Shown piece by piece: positions 33,687-46,418 of a stretch of DNA of 60,899 nt. The position numbers and the translations under genes were made by a program. Source of the DNA: Pezizomycotina sp. ARF18 (Eukaryota; Ascomycota); contig AZLU01000241.1 of the NCBI GenBank assembly GCA_002224055.1, positions 1 to 60,899 of the forward strand, in the 5' to 3' direction. Within the stretch, counting starts at the first letter, position 1; the number at the start of each line of letters is the position of its first letter. Under the pieces are notes generated by a model. It saw only the letters and a program-made list of their open reading frames with translations. It did no database searches and was not told the origin of the DNA.

Positions 33687-36131
33687 TTCTACAACGGGTT
33701 CACATTGCAAATTACCACTTTCTTTCCTTTTTTATTTTTCTAGCTTTCTTCATTGCTTTACTCTGTTTTGCTCTCTAGGTAGCATTTTAGTGTTGAAGCG
33801 ACAATACTTCTTAAAACGGTGTACTAGTATTATTTTCCTGCTTAACTTCATTGCTCTCGCTTTCTTTTTCACCACACCATCTCTTCTTTTTTTTTTAACT
33901 CCGTACCTAGATTGTCCCTCTTTTTTTGGCCGCCAACTGTGTCTTGATTATTGATGGTAGCTGTTAATAAAAAAAATTTTTTTTTTGGCACAGTAATAGA
34001 CGGATAAACTCTTATCAATACCTACTTAGGTTACTAAGTACCCCAGTATATAAGTAATAAGGAATATAGACTGCAATAGCGAATTCCTTTGTTGTCCGGG
34101 CTTTCTAATTTTTTTAAGGATTTAAATGTCTTTTTATATATATATCACGTGATATCGAATAAATTGTCCAATTAGAATCGAGGTGGACTACCTAAAGGGG
34201 ACTAGCCGTATCAGTATCCTTGCCGCTCAAAGTCAATTTAAATCCGCTTTGGAATCTAATTGGAAAGCCCACCAATATTTTGAAATCAAAATAATCCAAA
34301 ACGCGTCTTCTTCCTTACGCGTCGTCTTTTTTTTTTTTTTTTTTTTTCAAATTAACTAAGTAGATATAGAAACCCCCCACCGACACCACCTCTGCTATAC
34401 GAAATGAGATAAAAAGAAAAAAAAAAGATAATCTCAATCTAAGTACTTCTCAGTGGTTGGGACGCCTTACCTTACCTCGTCCTTGTATTTTTTATTTTTT
34501 AATTTTTTTTTAAAAAAAGAAAGATTGGCCCTAATTCACAAAAATATTTTTCAACTTCATCCTCGAAACTTTTTTTTTACATCTTGCTTTTCGATTGTAC
34601 TTTCATTTCTTTTCATTTTCATTTTCTCGTGGCACAAGCGTCTGTTTTAGTTTTAATGAAGTATATATACACTTAATTACTTTACTTAATTCATATATGC
34701 CATCCTCACGTCTTCATTTCCGTTCCCAGTAAAAGCGTCGACACCTTCATATTCAGAGTTTCGAGATTCAAAATTTCATATCCACAAAGCCTGTTGTTTA
34801 TAGGGGGAAAACGCAGGGAAACCTCGAAATGAGATAGAATTGGTTTAAAAATCAAAAGAAAAAGAAGAGTAGACTTACTAACCTATATATAATCCGTGTT
34901 CGAGTTGTATCGATCGATCACAGTTAATCTAATCCCCAACGAGCAATGAGAAAGTCCCAATCCGTGGTGGATAGTAACTTATACTATGTTTTGATTTACC
35001 TATCTGTTTAATCGTATATCTGGATCTTCTCACGTCAGATACAAAAGGAACAGCCCTTTTTTTTTTTTTTTTTTTTTCCAAAAAAAATCTTTTCCATCCC
35101 CTCGAACGAACCTCACGCAGAAACGATCAGCTCAAAAGCAATATAGCTTTCTATATCTATACTTATTTATTTATTTTTTATTTTATGTCTGACAACGTCT
35201 CTACGTGTGCCACGCCTAGCAAACGACTCTCAAGGCCTCCTATAACATATATATGGAGCCCTAACTTTCAAGAATTACTTAAACGAGGTAAGTTTCTTCT
35301 TCACAACGAAGTCTCTTTAATATGTATACCTCCTCCATACCGCCTGGTGTGAAAGATCATCACCAAAAAATTAAATGTATAAAAAGGAAGCGCCTTTGAG
35401 ATCGTTTTGAATTCTCTCACCGATTTCATTCAATTTGCTTTGTTGGACCACTTTCTTTCCCTTTTTTTTTTTCTTCTTGGTGTTGGGGCCACCTGGGTTG
35501 TTTAAGATATGCCCCTCCCTTCCCTGCATAGTTTCCCTGGTGACGGCTCACCACCCAAAGGAAAATTGAAATTGTGAACCACCACACACTTCTCTCTCAA
35601 ACACCTCCACACGGAAAAAAGAAGGAAGGGCAACCAAACAAGAAGCTTCAGGGATTCAGTTCGCAGCTTTCTCTCTCTCTTTTTTTTTTTTTTTTTTGGG
35701 GGGGGTTTTTGACTATTAATTTTATAGTCCATTGTTACACCTTTTTTTTTTTCTTTTTCTTAGAAAACAAAGGGAGAGGAATTATCTATATTACTTATTG
35801 CGATCAATAAATTACCAAAGGGGGTTTTCTGAGAATGAAGGAGGCGGAGAGGAAGGAGGCTAAAACGTTCATCGTCGACAACAGGACCAGTGGAATTCAT
35901 TTTTTGACTTAGACGATCCGTACATCTGTCAGCTATCTCGAAAGGCTATAGGGAAGCCTTATTATTGGACTTCTCTCTCCCTTTTTTTATTTTCAAATTT
36001 TTTTTCTTTTTTTCTGTCATTTTGGTTTTTTCTCTCCGAAACTACTTCTCAAGACGATCCGATACGACAAATTAGCATTCAAGACGAATACTACAGAGAG
36101 AGCCACTTTTTAGTATATTCGAATATTCGGG
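33687..36131. other. Intergenic region between AIM6-like and PHD genes
   Basis: 2.4 kb of pyrimidine-rich and AT-rich DNA. It contains A/T junctions at 33969-33985 and 34502-34519, T-runs at 34327-34348, 35059-35077 and 35681-35697 (followed by G8), a TATATATATATCACGTGATAT stretch with an E-box-like CACGTG at about 34146, and many repeats of the TAGGTTACTAAGTACC type near 34021. No gene supported. Confidence 0.5.
34146..34151 (+). promoter_or_regulatory. CACGTG E-box-like palindrome
   Basis: CACGTG inside the larger palindrome ATATCACGTGATAT in intergenic DNA. It matches basic helix-loop-helix (e.g. Cbf1/Pho4-type) binding sites. It is about 2 kb from the nearest downstream start, so function is uncertain. 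Confidence 0.25.
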
Positions 36132-38761
36132 ATGTCGTTTCATTCCGAACTTAGGTGGCATAATACTGTTGCCCAGGACTTCACAGCTAGTACCAATCCT
36201 TCTACCTATGTAGCTGGGGCAAACGTTCCGCGGGAGTTGCATTCGCGGGTAACCCAGAAGCAAACAGCGGTCTGGTCCAGCTGCCAGGTCAATCTCAAAT
36301 ACAACTTACGCAAACACCAAGTAAGAAACACAAGGCATCATACATTGTGACACAGTTTTCGACTCCGGTCAAAGGACAGTCCACGAGCCCTACAAAGTGC
36401 ATAGTCCCATCTGCTTCTTCGGGAATTCAAACGCCACCACCCTCAACCACCTCTACGACGAAACGAAGAGGCAGACCGCCTAAGAAACTTCAAGGATTGA
36501 CAGGCTCTAGCACTGTTACGAAACCGACTAAGCCTCCGAAGAAGCCCAAAGTGAAGGGGACCGGTGCATCGAAAGCAGTCACCAATATAAATGGTTCCAA
36601 GGATCACGCACCACCGGAGGCGCCTCCATCAAGGACGCCTCAGTCTCGTGCTGTGCCTCAGCCTGATGCAGAGAACCCGTTTGTTCGATACACTGCTGCA
36701 CCGTCGCCTGCAATTCCCACGGCAATTCACGACTTGAACGCCTCCGGCGACGGATTGTCTCAAAATCTGGAATTGCAAGGCAGCAATTTCGTTAATGCTG
36801 GCACTGTCCCTAAAAACATACCCGCTCCTGGGTTTGATTGGCCATTACTGCCTAGTAATGCAAAGCTACAGATTTGCCTCTCGTCGATGCTTCGGATAAA
36901 CCTTTAGATCAACAACAGGCAGAGGATTCTCATAATCGTGACGTCCTGAGCGGACAGGCAATCATATTTTTAGTAACGGGTGTGCCGCAAGCGACTTTAG
37001 CAACACGTCTCCTCTCGCCGTCAATCCAAACTGGATATTTTCTTCTGGGTCGGGGACAAAAGCGGGTTCGATGAGGAGATCAGTCATTTGCAGCCCTACA
37101 GACAGCAATTTCTCCAGTTGCAACAGGAGCAGCGAGACCACGCTCAAAGGAAAATCCAGAAATCGCATCATTCTAGCCAGGCGTCCAGCCTGGGCCGTTC
37201 ATCGTTTAAAAAAACACGCGCAGACCCCGTCTTAAGCGAACAACAAGCGAAAATATTTCGTCGAGGCACTTTGAAACTGTGCCTCTTAAGCGATTTGCTA
37301 GCATGATTGATGACCTGGAAGTCATGTTTGGAAAAACCCCGTGTGTTCAGACGTCATGAGTAATGACGAGAATACCAATCCGTCGCCTCCTTGCTCGGCT
37401 AATACCCTCCTGGATCTAACAACTCATGGACAGGGCGGTCTCGTACGAGCGTTAGCTTGGCCGTTTCTCCTGGCGGTCGGGCCACGGCTGAAGCGGTCCT
37501 CTTAGAGGACTCAAATTCAGACTCCGAAGTTTTCGATGTAGATGATGTTTTGGAGGACTATGAAACAGATTCTTCTACAGACGTAGACGAATCCGTGGTT
37601 CATTCATTTGCCTCTATTACGAAATCAACGAGCATAGGGTTTTCGTATTCACGTAATATACGCAGCTTGGAGGGAGGACCATTTCGTCCCAAGCTATCCC
37701 GCTTCGACACGGCGCCCGGCCGCCTAGACTCGTCTCCTAATTCAGAAAATCTAAGGGGAGTATATATACAAAGTATAAAACAAAGCCGCAGCTGACCCCC
37801 CGGAAATCGATAGCAAAATCACCCACCAGGGATAGCATTGTACCGAACGCTCTCCGTTCAGCACCAAGGAGTGACACTTTCTCAGATGTTGGGGTTTTCA
37901 GCTCTCCTGCAAGTGTCCTCTAACGCCTAGCTTACGCTCCGTGTGCGAGGAAAGCGATCATTCGGAAGCCGAAACCGTTCTAGACGGTGGTGAGCCAGGA
38001 TACGCTGGCGATGCCATCCAAGCTCTGAGATTGGTTGTCGCTCGGAGAAAAAGTAGTATATTGGGGCGTAAGTATTAACCATTTACATTTTTCTGAATTC
38101 AGTATGCCTCACCACGTGTTCAGATTTGCTCATTACATTTTCATAACAGCGATATCCTCACCCTCTCTACTAAATACACCGCCGTCCAAGCGGAGGAAGG
38201 GAAGCTTCCGCTACGAAACGTCCGAGTTACTTCATTACAATAAAAACATAAACTCTCTCTCGAACAACCAGGAGGCAGCAGGTATCGTAACCGACATATG
38301 CCGATCAACTCCCGGAATTAATACGTCTCCTATGGTTTCGGAAGTGAGTAATGGAACTTTAGTAGACGATAACGAAATTAGATGCGGTTGCGGCATTAAG
38401 GAGGACTGCGGCACCCTAATGGTACAATGGTAAGTCAAAAATTTTTCTTGGATCCTTATCTTTGCCTTGTGGCACTTGTTACTAGAAATCCCTTTTTTGA
38501 ACATATTATGGTTTATCGGAGCGATACTAATCCATGAGCAGTGATGCCTGCAACAAATGGTTGCATATGAAATGCGAGGGACTTCGGCGCAAGCGAAGTC
38601 TTCCCGAAGTCTTCATATGTTCCTTTTGCAACGGTAGCAGAAGTGCTCTGAAGTCTCGTACAAGAGGCGCAATCCATCATGAGGGGCATTTGGATCAAGC
38701 CTCCTCACCGTTAAGTCGAAAAAGTGGTCATCATCTGAAGGATTTCGAGGCTGTTATATGA
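36132..38761 (+). CDS. AT-hook and PHD-finger chromatin protein
   Basis: Probable chromatin reader. ATG 36132 starts MSFHSELRWHNTVAQDF. A frame break near 36270 leads to NSGLVQLPGQSQIQLTQTP and KKHKASYIVTQFSTPVKG. An AT-hook, TKRRGRPPKK (36458-36487), is followed by a Lys/Pro-rich region. The middle is Ser-rich and disordered, with an acidic patch DVDDVLEDYETDSSTDVDE (37537-37593) and EESDHSEAETVLDGGEPGY; a donor GTAAGT follows at about 38070. The C-terminal PHD finger is IRCGCGIKEDCGTLMVQW, an intron from 38430 to about 38540, then CDACNKWLHMKCEGLR and PEVFICSFC: Cys-Cys-Cys-Cys-His-Cys-Cys-Cys ligands and the W before the last pair are visible. The style of finger is like the SET3/MLL5-type PHD. 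No SET domain is seen. Stop TGA at 38759-38761. Many single-base frame breaks occur. Confidence 0.72.
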
Positions 38762-39301
38762 TAACCGTTTAAGAACATGAGGCTTTGAGGTCTTCGAGTT
38801 TATTTCTTTTCTATTTTCTTCTATATCATATTAATCTTCCCCTGTTTTCTTTCCTCTTTATTTGGCTTTAAAGCTGAAGAAGGCGGAACATAACTCAAGG
38901 AACCAATTCTTTTTCTCAAGCGAACAGGTCTCCATGTTGTCTGCCTTGTTGCTGGAGTATTACGCCACGATTTTTCCCTCCCCTTGATTTCGTTCCCTTT
39001 TTATATAGCTATAATCCCAAGCACAAATAATTGTACAGATTTTCATTGAAAGTAAATATATCAATCGCTCAATTCTCGGAGGCAAATTATATCCTTGGCT
39101 ACATTCAGGACAGGAAAAATACAAAACGGCGAAAGGATATCCAATCTTCAAAATTGCGGGGTTTAACCACTGACAAAAGTGCCTTACAAATTCTAAACAG
39201 TCCGCTAGATTGCTTGGGTGAGCGAACATATAGGATAGCCAAAAAGGTAGTCTTCCGTTGCACCGAAAATGCTACAGTCAATTATCAGAGAGTTTCCACT
39301 A
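38762..39301. other. Convergent intergenic region
   Basis: 3' flanks of the PHD gene and of the leftward LRR gene. CT-rich at 38805-38860; no coding motif, although the LRR gene could extend somewhat into it. Confidence 0.5.
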
Positions 39302-41542
39302 TCAGACCCCATTTCTCGCCGTCGAGACTCCGCTCACGGCCGCCGAAATCTCTGACGAACTTAATAGCCCTCGCCATTGAGGGCCGTCTCTATTGAGACG
39401 CCATTCCTTCATTTTTCTGCAACATTGATTTCCCCAAGATTCGCGACTGCGTATTTCTCCCGGACTCGCCGCTGATTCCCGCGGTCCAGCAGCGGCCATT
39501 TTACTCTCCGTATTTGATAGCCACCTGCCACCGCTGCCACCAACATCTCCACGGGTCTCCGCGGCTTCCTCTTGGGAGGCTTCGTCGAAGAAGGAAAAAT
39601 CACCCATGGAAGCTTCGAGGAAGGTAGACGTATCGTCATCGTTATACCCACCTGCTGACGAGGACGATGCGCCGTACATGCCCAAGTCTTCCGTTTCGTC
39701 GCCTCCAGAGGAGCAAACTCTGAACTCGAAAGTGATACAGGCCGGCAGGACGCCCCACGGGCTATAACCTCGTGCGGCGGCGTTGGCGGAATCGAATTGA
39801 GAAAGTTCAGCAGGTTAGCCACGACAGACCGGTCAGATGTCTGGAAAGGGACATCGACGAGGACCAATTGCTTCAACTTGGGCAACGAGGACGGCGTCAG
39901 GAGGCGGAATGAAGGTGACGACGGCGACAACAATGGCTGCTGGTGCTGCTGACTCGAAGGCGAGCGTAAGTCGTTGGGACCTTCTCATCATCGTGTCCCG
40001 GGTATCCCGTCAGACCTGATAAAGTAGTAGTTTGGGTAATATACCAACCCGCAAACAATCCGGTAATTGATCCTCAGGTGCCTCAGTTTCTTGAAGGCAA
40101 ATCGCTCCAGCGCAGGAACCACCTTCAGGATCTTGGAAGCTTCGATGCCGTCCTTGCCCCTTGTCGTTTTGATAACGCCGCAATCCAGGCTGATAAGGCG
40201 TTCGGATTTTATTATTGAAATAACGCCGTCGACGCTGATATTGTTCCCGGCGATGTTGAGGCTTATAATCCCACTTTCCGTCGGCGCTAGTTGCCGCCCT
40301 CGATATCTGGGGGCGGAATATGCCTCGCCATACTATCGTTCGCGCGCCGCCTGTTCGCCCTGACTGCGGTCGTCCACCCTTCAGAAAACCCAAAGCAGGC
40401 GTCGTCGTCGCCATCCCCCTCGTTCCTCTGAGAACCCCAAACTCGATCGGCCACGATTGTCCTTCCAAACGTCTCCACCCTCGGCGTAATCTGGCGGCAT
40501 GAAACTGTACACGAGCAAAGTTTCCACCGCATTGTCCGTCAGTAGATTGTCAGCAACGTCCAGCCTCTTTAGCCGTACCTCGATGGAACGGCACAGGAGT
40601 TCCAAACTATTGTCTGTCAATTTCAACCCACGCAGCTTCAGGCTCTTGAGTCCCACCAGCTTCTGCCCGATCGCTAGTAAGGTCTCCGGATGATTAGCCC
40701 GTTAGTATAGGATAAATCTAAGAATTCGAGATTTGGAAGTATACTCCCGAGCAGCAAGGTCAGAGACGAGGCGGTAGTATTTGTGAGATGAGATGCGTTA
40801 AGGTATCTGATGTTACCGTACGTCGCCACGGGACGACGGGCAGTAGCGCACTGTCCCAAGGCTGTTAACGAGCCATGGTCAAAAAAAGGGAATCCAGTGA
40901 CCGCCAAGTTCTGGAGATTTGGGAGCAAGTTAGGAGTTGCGCTAGCCACGTGGCGGTAAGTCGGTGTAAACGGTTGCGTGGACCTGCTCCAGGGATAATG
41001 TATGGACTTTTGAACGCGCCTTGAGCTTGCGATAGGTAGCACCTGGATAAATTTCAGGAAACCGACTGCAATTTTGATTTGAAATAGTTATTACTTGATA
41101 CCCTCATGAAAATACTAGTACTGTATACAATTCATAAGATTAAGGAGAAAAAGAAAAATTAGAAGAAAAAGGAAAGAGGGGGAGAAAGAAAGAGAGAAGG
41201 GAGAAAGAGGGGGAAGAGAAGGGGGGGCGCGGAGATATATATATGTGTGTGTGTGTGTGTTTTGGTGACAATAGAGCATGATATGAAAGGGCTCTTGTAA
41301 CGCGAATATATGACGATATTTTGCTCCGGCCCACCAAGCGTATTTCTTTCTCCTAATGCCCAATAGTTTGCAGGCTCGCCCCAGAGCCATTCCTCGAGGG
41401 CGTTGTGCCATGAAGTAGAAACAAGCAAGCAGTTTCGTACGTCTCCTAGCCGTATATATGGCGATATCAATGGTATCGGGTCCCTCGAAGTCGCGACTTC
41501 GTAAGGCGGTAGCGTGGGATCGTTCTGCATTCGCGATGACAT
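39302..41542 (-). CDS. F-box / leucine-rich-repeat protein
   Basis: Likely substrate-recognition subunit of an SCF ubiquitin ligase. ATG 41542 starts MSSRMQNDPTLPP; the F-box-like block reads LISPYIRLGDVRNCLLVS and TSWHNALEEWLWGEPANYW. An intron with a GT microsatellite and long CT tract (about 41100-41275) follows, then GATYRKLKARSKVHTLSLEQ. Leucine-rich repeats run leftward: NLLPNLQNLAVTGFP, YGNIRYLNASHLTN, ILPNLEFLDLSYTNGL, LVGLKSLKLRGLKLTDNSLE, VRLKRLDVADNLLTDNAVET, GIISLNIAGNNISVDGVISI, ALERFAFKKLRHLRINYR and LPKLKQLVLVDVPFQTSDRS. After the repeats the C-terminal part is Ser/Asp-rich (SSSSAGGYNDDDTSTF). Frame breaks separate the blocks, e.g. around 40690 and 40390; the C-terminal end is approximate. 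Confidence 0.75.
41165..41260. repeat. Polypurine tract plus (GT)n microsatellite
   Basis: GAAAGAGGGGGAGAAAG-type purine tract (41165-41230), then TATATATAT and (GT)8-9 (41244-41260), inside the presumed first intron of the F-box/LRR gene. Confidence 0.9.
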
Positions 41543-43695
41543 TTTGCAGCCGTGACAAGGTGTAGAAGAAGAGGCGGTGCGCTAGGGAGAAAACAAAAAA
41601 GAATAAAAACAAAAATAAATACTACTAAGTCAATAATAAAAATACAAAAAAATAAATAGAGAGATAAAAAGGCCTAGTACAGTTATTGAGATACTTTTTT
41701 TAAACTGTACTTATTATTAATTGATCCATTTTATAACCACCATATATAAATACCGCCAAATATATTTACATAAGAAGTATGTTTTGGTCCAAGGAGATCT
41801 TTTATCCACACGTACTTAAAATGTTATTATAATAATATATCTATATGTATGTATTTTGGATGTTAAATAGGAAGAGTACGAATAGTGAATTTCGTATATT
41901 CTAAGCGGGGTTTTTAAATATAATAAATAGATAGATGGATACCAAATAGATAATAACAATTCCTATGAGTAAATACTAGATATATATCGAGCATATCAAT
42001 ATATATATATGTATATATATTTATTTATATTTATGTATATATCCGGAGATCTGAGTCCTTAAGTATGAAGCTTTTGTATATACTCATATTAGTACTTGAA
42101 GGGGTTAAGTATAGATAGATAACGTCCTAATATTCAGTACCTCTAAATACCGTTCATACCTAGGTAGACTCTTTTTTAATAAGGTAACGGTTTTTTGTTA
42201 CAGCACTATCAAAGGTATTATGCGCATGTTCATCTACAAATACTCTATTGCTTGTAGAATGAAAAGGTAGTAAAAAGCAGTAAAAAGCACATATTTATCT
42301 ATTTACACACGAATGATTTTACAAAAGGAAGAAAGAAGGAGAAATGAAACTGAGGGAAGACGAGTAGAATAGGGGGAGGGGAAATAATAATAGTAAAATA
42401 AAAGTAAAGAAGAAAAAGAAAAGAGAATGGAAAGAATAATAATGATATAACAATAAGAGTGATGATAAGTGTTTGATTATTTGTAATAGGATTAGATTAG
42501 CAAGGTATCCTTTCTATACACCTTCCACCCATTTCCTCTAGATGTTTTTCGCATGATACGGTCCGTTAATTATTATACCTTCTCTTCTCTTTTTACAAAA
42601 CGGCTTTTATATGCCGTTACTATTTGAACTACCTTGATGGATTTTTTTTTTTCCTTTCTTGCTTTCTTTTCTCTTTCCTTTGGAGAATTTTAAACACAGA
42701 GTATGTGCTTATTTGACTGAAAGACAGACCAGAGGGACAGAAAACAAAGAAAATAAATTTTAGAAAAAAAAAAAAAAAACATAAATGATACATAGGAAGG
42801 AAAAAAAAAAAAAAAAAACTCGGTACCATAAAGAAACCGTAAAGGCTAATTGAAATGACGACGAAAAAGGTAAAATAATAAAAATAAAGAAATTGGAAAA
42901 CAGTTAAGAAAAAAAAAATCCGTAGGTCAAAGGTGAATGGATAGGTACAAGTTGTGATGAGTATGAGACCCCAGGGCGGAAACACGCCGCCAAATTTTAG
43001 AACCAATGATTTCTCCCGAGGTATTGCATCGCTAAAAAAAAAAAAAAGGAATAAAAGAAACACGATTGAAAATCAAATGGAAGAAACAAGACCAAAATGA
43101 AAGCGCGTAAAGGAAGTTTAGAATTGAGCCAAAAAAAGGTATAATAGGACAAGTATTGAGAATACTAGCAGTATTTTTTTTATGGAGTTCGAAAATGAAG
43201 TGTAATAACCGGATTTCCTTTCTGTTTCTTTTCTTGCAGAATTAAGATTTATACCTTTTTCCATGACTGTAAAGATATCGAGAACCCATAGGAAGCGTCG
43301 ACAATTGAATAAAAAGAGAAACATTCATCAAAAATATGTAATGGATGAGAGGGATTGAAAACGGATATGTAAAACAAGGAGCAGCCAGAAAACTACCTTT
43401 GAATCATGGCACACATGATGCAAACGAGAACCGCGATGAAGAAACATGAGAAAAACAAAAAGGTACGGACGGATAAGTATATCAAGATCAACCAATTTGA
43501 AATGATTCAGAAGCGAACGAGGACTAAAATGAATTATTTGTGACCAAAATTAGACTAATGAAGAGAAGAAAACAATAGCAAAGAGCCATCAAACCGAGGC
43601 ATCAATCATGGCTTGGATGAATGCCAGTCAGCATTTTGCAGAGAGCTGCTCGCTGAGGAGGTAGAATATTCCTCCTATTGATTGCTTGTGCAATA
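41543..43695. other. AT-rich intergenic region
   Basis: Promoter side of the F-box/LRR gene and 3' flank of the serine-rich gene. It is strongly AT-rich with TATATATGTATATATATTTA at about 42000-42040, and A-runs at 42764-42779 and 42801-42819. Hydrophobic open frames on the minus strand (42629-43063) are made of T-runs. No gene supported. Confidence 0.55.
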
Positions 43696-46418
43696 CTAGA
43701 AAAAGTGTGTATATATCTTTGATTCCTCATGTACCTCCATCTCCTAAACAGCATTATTATAGAAGGTCAGATCTCGCTCAAAATAGAGGTTGCCACTTAT
43801 ACAAGCAAGCAGCTTTGACAAGAAGAGAGAAGGGGATAGGATCTAAAAGCCGTTTACTAAGGGGCGTTGGCAATGGTACTCAGTTGTAAATGGACTTACC
43901 ATCTTGAACGTATTTAGTTCTTCTTTAATTTGTTGCGCTAACATCGGGGTCAGGCGATTGCAAGTAGAGATTTCTCCACGTCGGTCATACTCGCCACTTG
44001 GCCATGTGTCGTGAAATGTTATTCGTGGCTGAATGACACGCTGATCTTTGCGGCTTTCACTTCCTGAGGCGTGACTGGTGCACTTATTGCAGATGTACGA
44101 GGCGAGAGAGCTTTTACGAAAGACGGGGCAAGGAAATAATCGCCTTCGTTAACATCAGCACTATTTGTTCATTATTTCTCGTTAGTAAGGTGATTGCCGC
44201 CGTCTGACGACGAAGGCTGGGAAGATATCACGGTATCTGAGGTAGCTGGAGATCGCTCGACAAATCTGCGGCTTTCACGATTGGCGAAGAGCTTGCAGAT
44301 CCTAAATAAATTGTTAACATCACAATTCATGTTGGGTAAGGAAGGGAAGGAGGGTTCGATGAATATATAGGAAAACAGTGCCTTACGTTTTAGAATTCCT
44401 TTCTTAATTGCTGCTATAACTTCAGCCTATCCTTCTCTCCCCCAACTATACTTCTCCGAGAGGAACTTTCATTTTCTTCGACGTTCCCAGACGCTCTTCT
44501 CGCAGCATCCAAAGAATTCCTTTCCAGCTTAGGGAAACCAGTTCCACCACCAGCTTGGTCATGTGGATCAGGGTTCACGTTCACCTTCTCCCGTTCTGCT
44601 TCTACAGTAACCATGCTAATTGAGCAGTTGCACCGTCCAGACTTGGATCAGGGACTGCCGACGATGCAGGTGCGACGCCAACCACTGATTTTTGGTCTGA
44701 AAAGACCGACCAACGATCGTGACCCTCTCTTCATTCCTTTGCCCATTTTCCTCAGCATTACGGAAGCCGAGGATGCGGTAGACGAGATAGAAAGGTTGTC
44801 TGTTGAACCGGAAAAGATGTTGCCTTGATTGTTGGAGTATATGGCGTTTCCAAGCCCTCCTGCTTCTTGTTTCTCTGCGATCAGAGCTTGTTCAGCTTTC
44901 TTCACGCTCCTGACGCATCCTAGCCTTTGCTCCGCGGTTATGCTTGACGCCTGTCGAAGTTCGGTAGCGCTTCCAAATGAGAATGCTCGGCGCAAGCGGG
45001 ATTTAAGACCCTTTTTTGAGTCCATTTGTATCGCGGCCAACCTTTCAGCAGCATTGTTGACATACGAGGTTGTTGATCCTTAGACACGGCCGGTGAGGCC
45101 GGTCTAGAATCGCTCTCTGCTCCATGAAGCTCAGGAGACATCGAGACTGGTTTTGAAAGAGGGGAGGATTGTGTACTCGTCTTATTGGATCGGCGGAAGA
45201 TCCTCTAAACGGCACGAGGAAAATCGGTATCTCGTGGTTGCCACTAGAAGAGATTGGGGACAAGGACGCCACGGGGAAGGGAGAATCTGTTGTTCGTCTT
45301 AAATTAAAATTGCGTTAGCAAAGTCGACCTTCATTGGAAATACAATGGAGAGGCGCAGCGTTGATGTAATAGATATCAAAACGTTTCACATACAGAATGC
45401 GTCTGAGAACCAGAGGATCCGGCGGACTTGTGAGAAGAGGAGCTATCGCACTATCTCTCCGTACAAAAGACGCCATCGAGTGTTGTAAGGATTTTCCTTG
45501 GTCCGCGAGTAGAGTTCGGGAGGAAACCGCTTGGCTACCTTGCCCGGTGCGGAAAAGAGCTTGTTCGAGCATGGTGCCCGGCGTATGAAAGTCTTCGAGT
45601 CTGATCTAGAGGTTTAACACCGTCGAAGGCACCAAACGACCGTCTTCTATTGATACTTTCACGCTCCAAGGAGATGTTTTCATGTGCGGACGGTCGGTGA
45701 ATCTGCAAGTCATCTACACTCTTCGTATTTAGAGAAGTGGCAGAGTTCAAGGGGAGCGAAGAAGAACTGCGGGCTTTCCCGGGTTGGTTATATAAATCAC
45801 CATCACTGGGTTGACTTTGGCACTATCAGCCCGACGCGGTCCTCTCCTGTATCTGTCAGGCGATGGCCTCACCGCGCTGTTCAGTCCAGCAACTGAATTT
45901 GTGAGTGTTGGATTGACGGCTGGGGCCTGAAAGGGCGTTCCTCCAAGCCGACTACCGTGTTGTAGCTGAACGGCGGAAGACGCGTATGTCATTGAAGGGT
46001 TCGAGGACGATGAAGAGACCGTAGAGGATGTTGACGCCGATGCCGGATATCGATGCCTTGAGATGATACATCGTTTGTGAACTTGGCAGATTGGATACTT
46101 GTGTCGGATGGGGTTGGAAATGCTGGTCAGCCTTGTTCAGCTGTTGCTTTGCTGGATAGTCGAAGACGCCGAAGGAGTGCTTGTGAAGCATAAGGGGCTA
46201 CTGGTGCAGATGATATTCCACGGTACGCTCCGCCTCCCACCATATTGCTGTCCCGACCGCCTGTGCGAAAGGGAGACTTCGGGGTGAACGTTGTGAATTA
46301 TGGCCGGAACCACGATAAACAGCTTCAGTTGAAGATGAAGACTCTAGTAGTCCAGCGGCAGATGATGACGAGACTGAAGAAGGACGTTCGAGGTTGAGTT
46401 ATGGACTAAAGTGGCCAT
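43696..46418 (-). CDS. Serine-rich fungal protein with PP1-docking-like RITF motif (Afr1/Bni4-type tail)
   Basis: Conserved filamentous-fungal protein; probably a scaffold or protein phosphatase 1 regulator at cell polarity sites (inferred). ATG 46418 starts MATLVHNSTSNVLLQ. The N-terminal half is Ser/Thr/Pro-rich and contains PSMTYASSAVQLQH and VRPSPDRYRRGPRRADSA (about 45850). The middle block is KKGLKSRLRRAFSFGSATEL (about 45010), KQEAGGLGNAIYS, NIFSGSTDNLSISSTASSAS, RKMGKGMKRGSRSLVGLFRP. The C-terminal block is NEGDYFLAPSFVKALS, then PRITFHDTWPSGEYDRRGEI and STCNRLTPMLAQQIKEELNT (about 44030-43900). A GTAAGT donor at 43899 leads to a last exon of 48 bases (43743-43696): EMEVHEESKIYTHFF. 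The RITF is an RVxF-type PP1 docking match. Several frame breaks are present. I recall this tail from fungal proteins but the family name is not certain. Confidence 0.65.

Noticed and set aside
33568-33954. 128-codon plus-strand frame
   Set aside because: Its first part is the shifted end of the AIM6-like gene and the rest is T-rich 3' flank.
39403-40532. Plus-strand and alternative minus frames across the LRR gene
   Set aside because: They are antisense or shifted readings of the leucine-rich repeats.
42629-43063. Phe/Leu-rich minus-strand frame of 144 codons
   Set aside because: It is a translation of A-runs on the plus strand; composition is unlike a protein.
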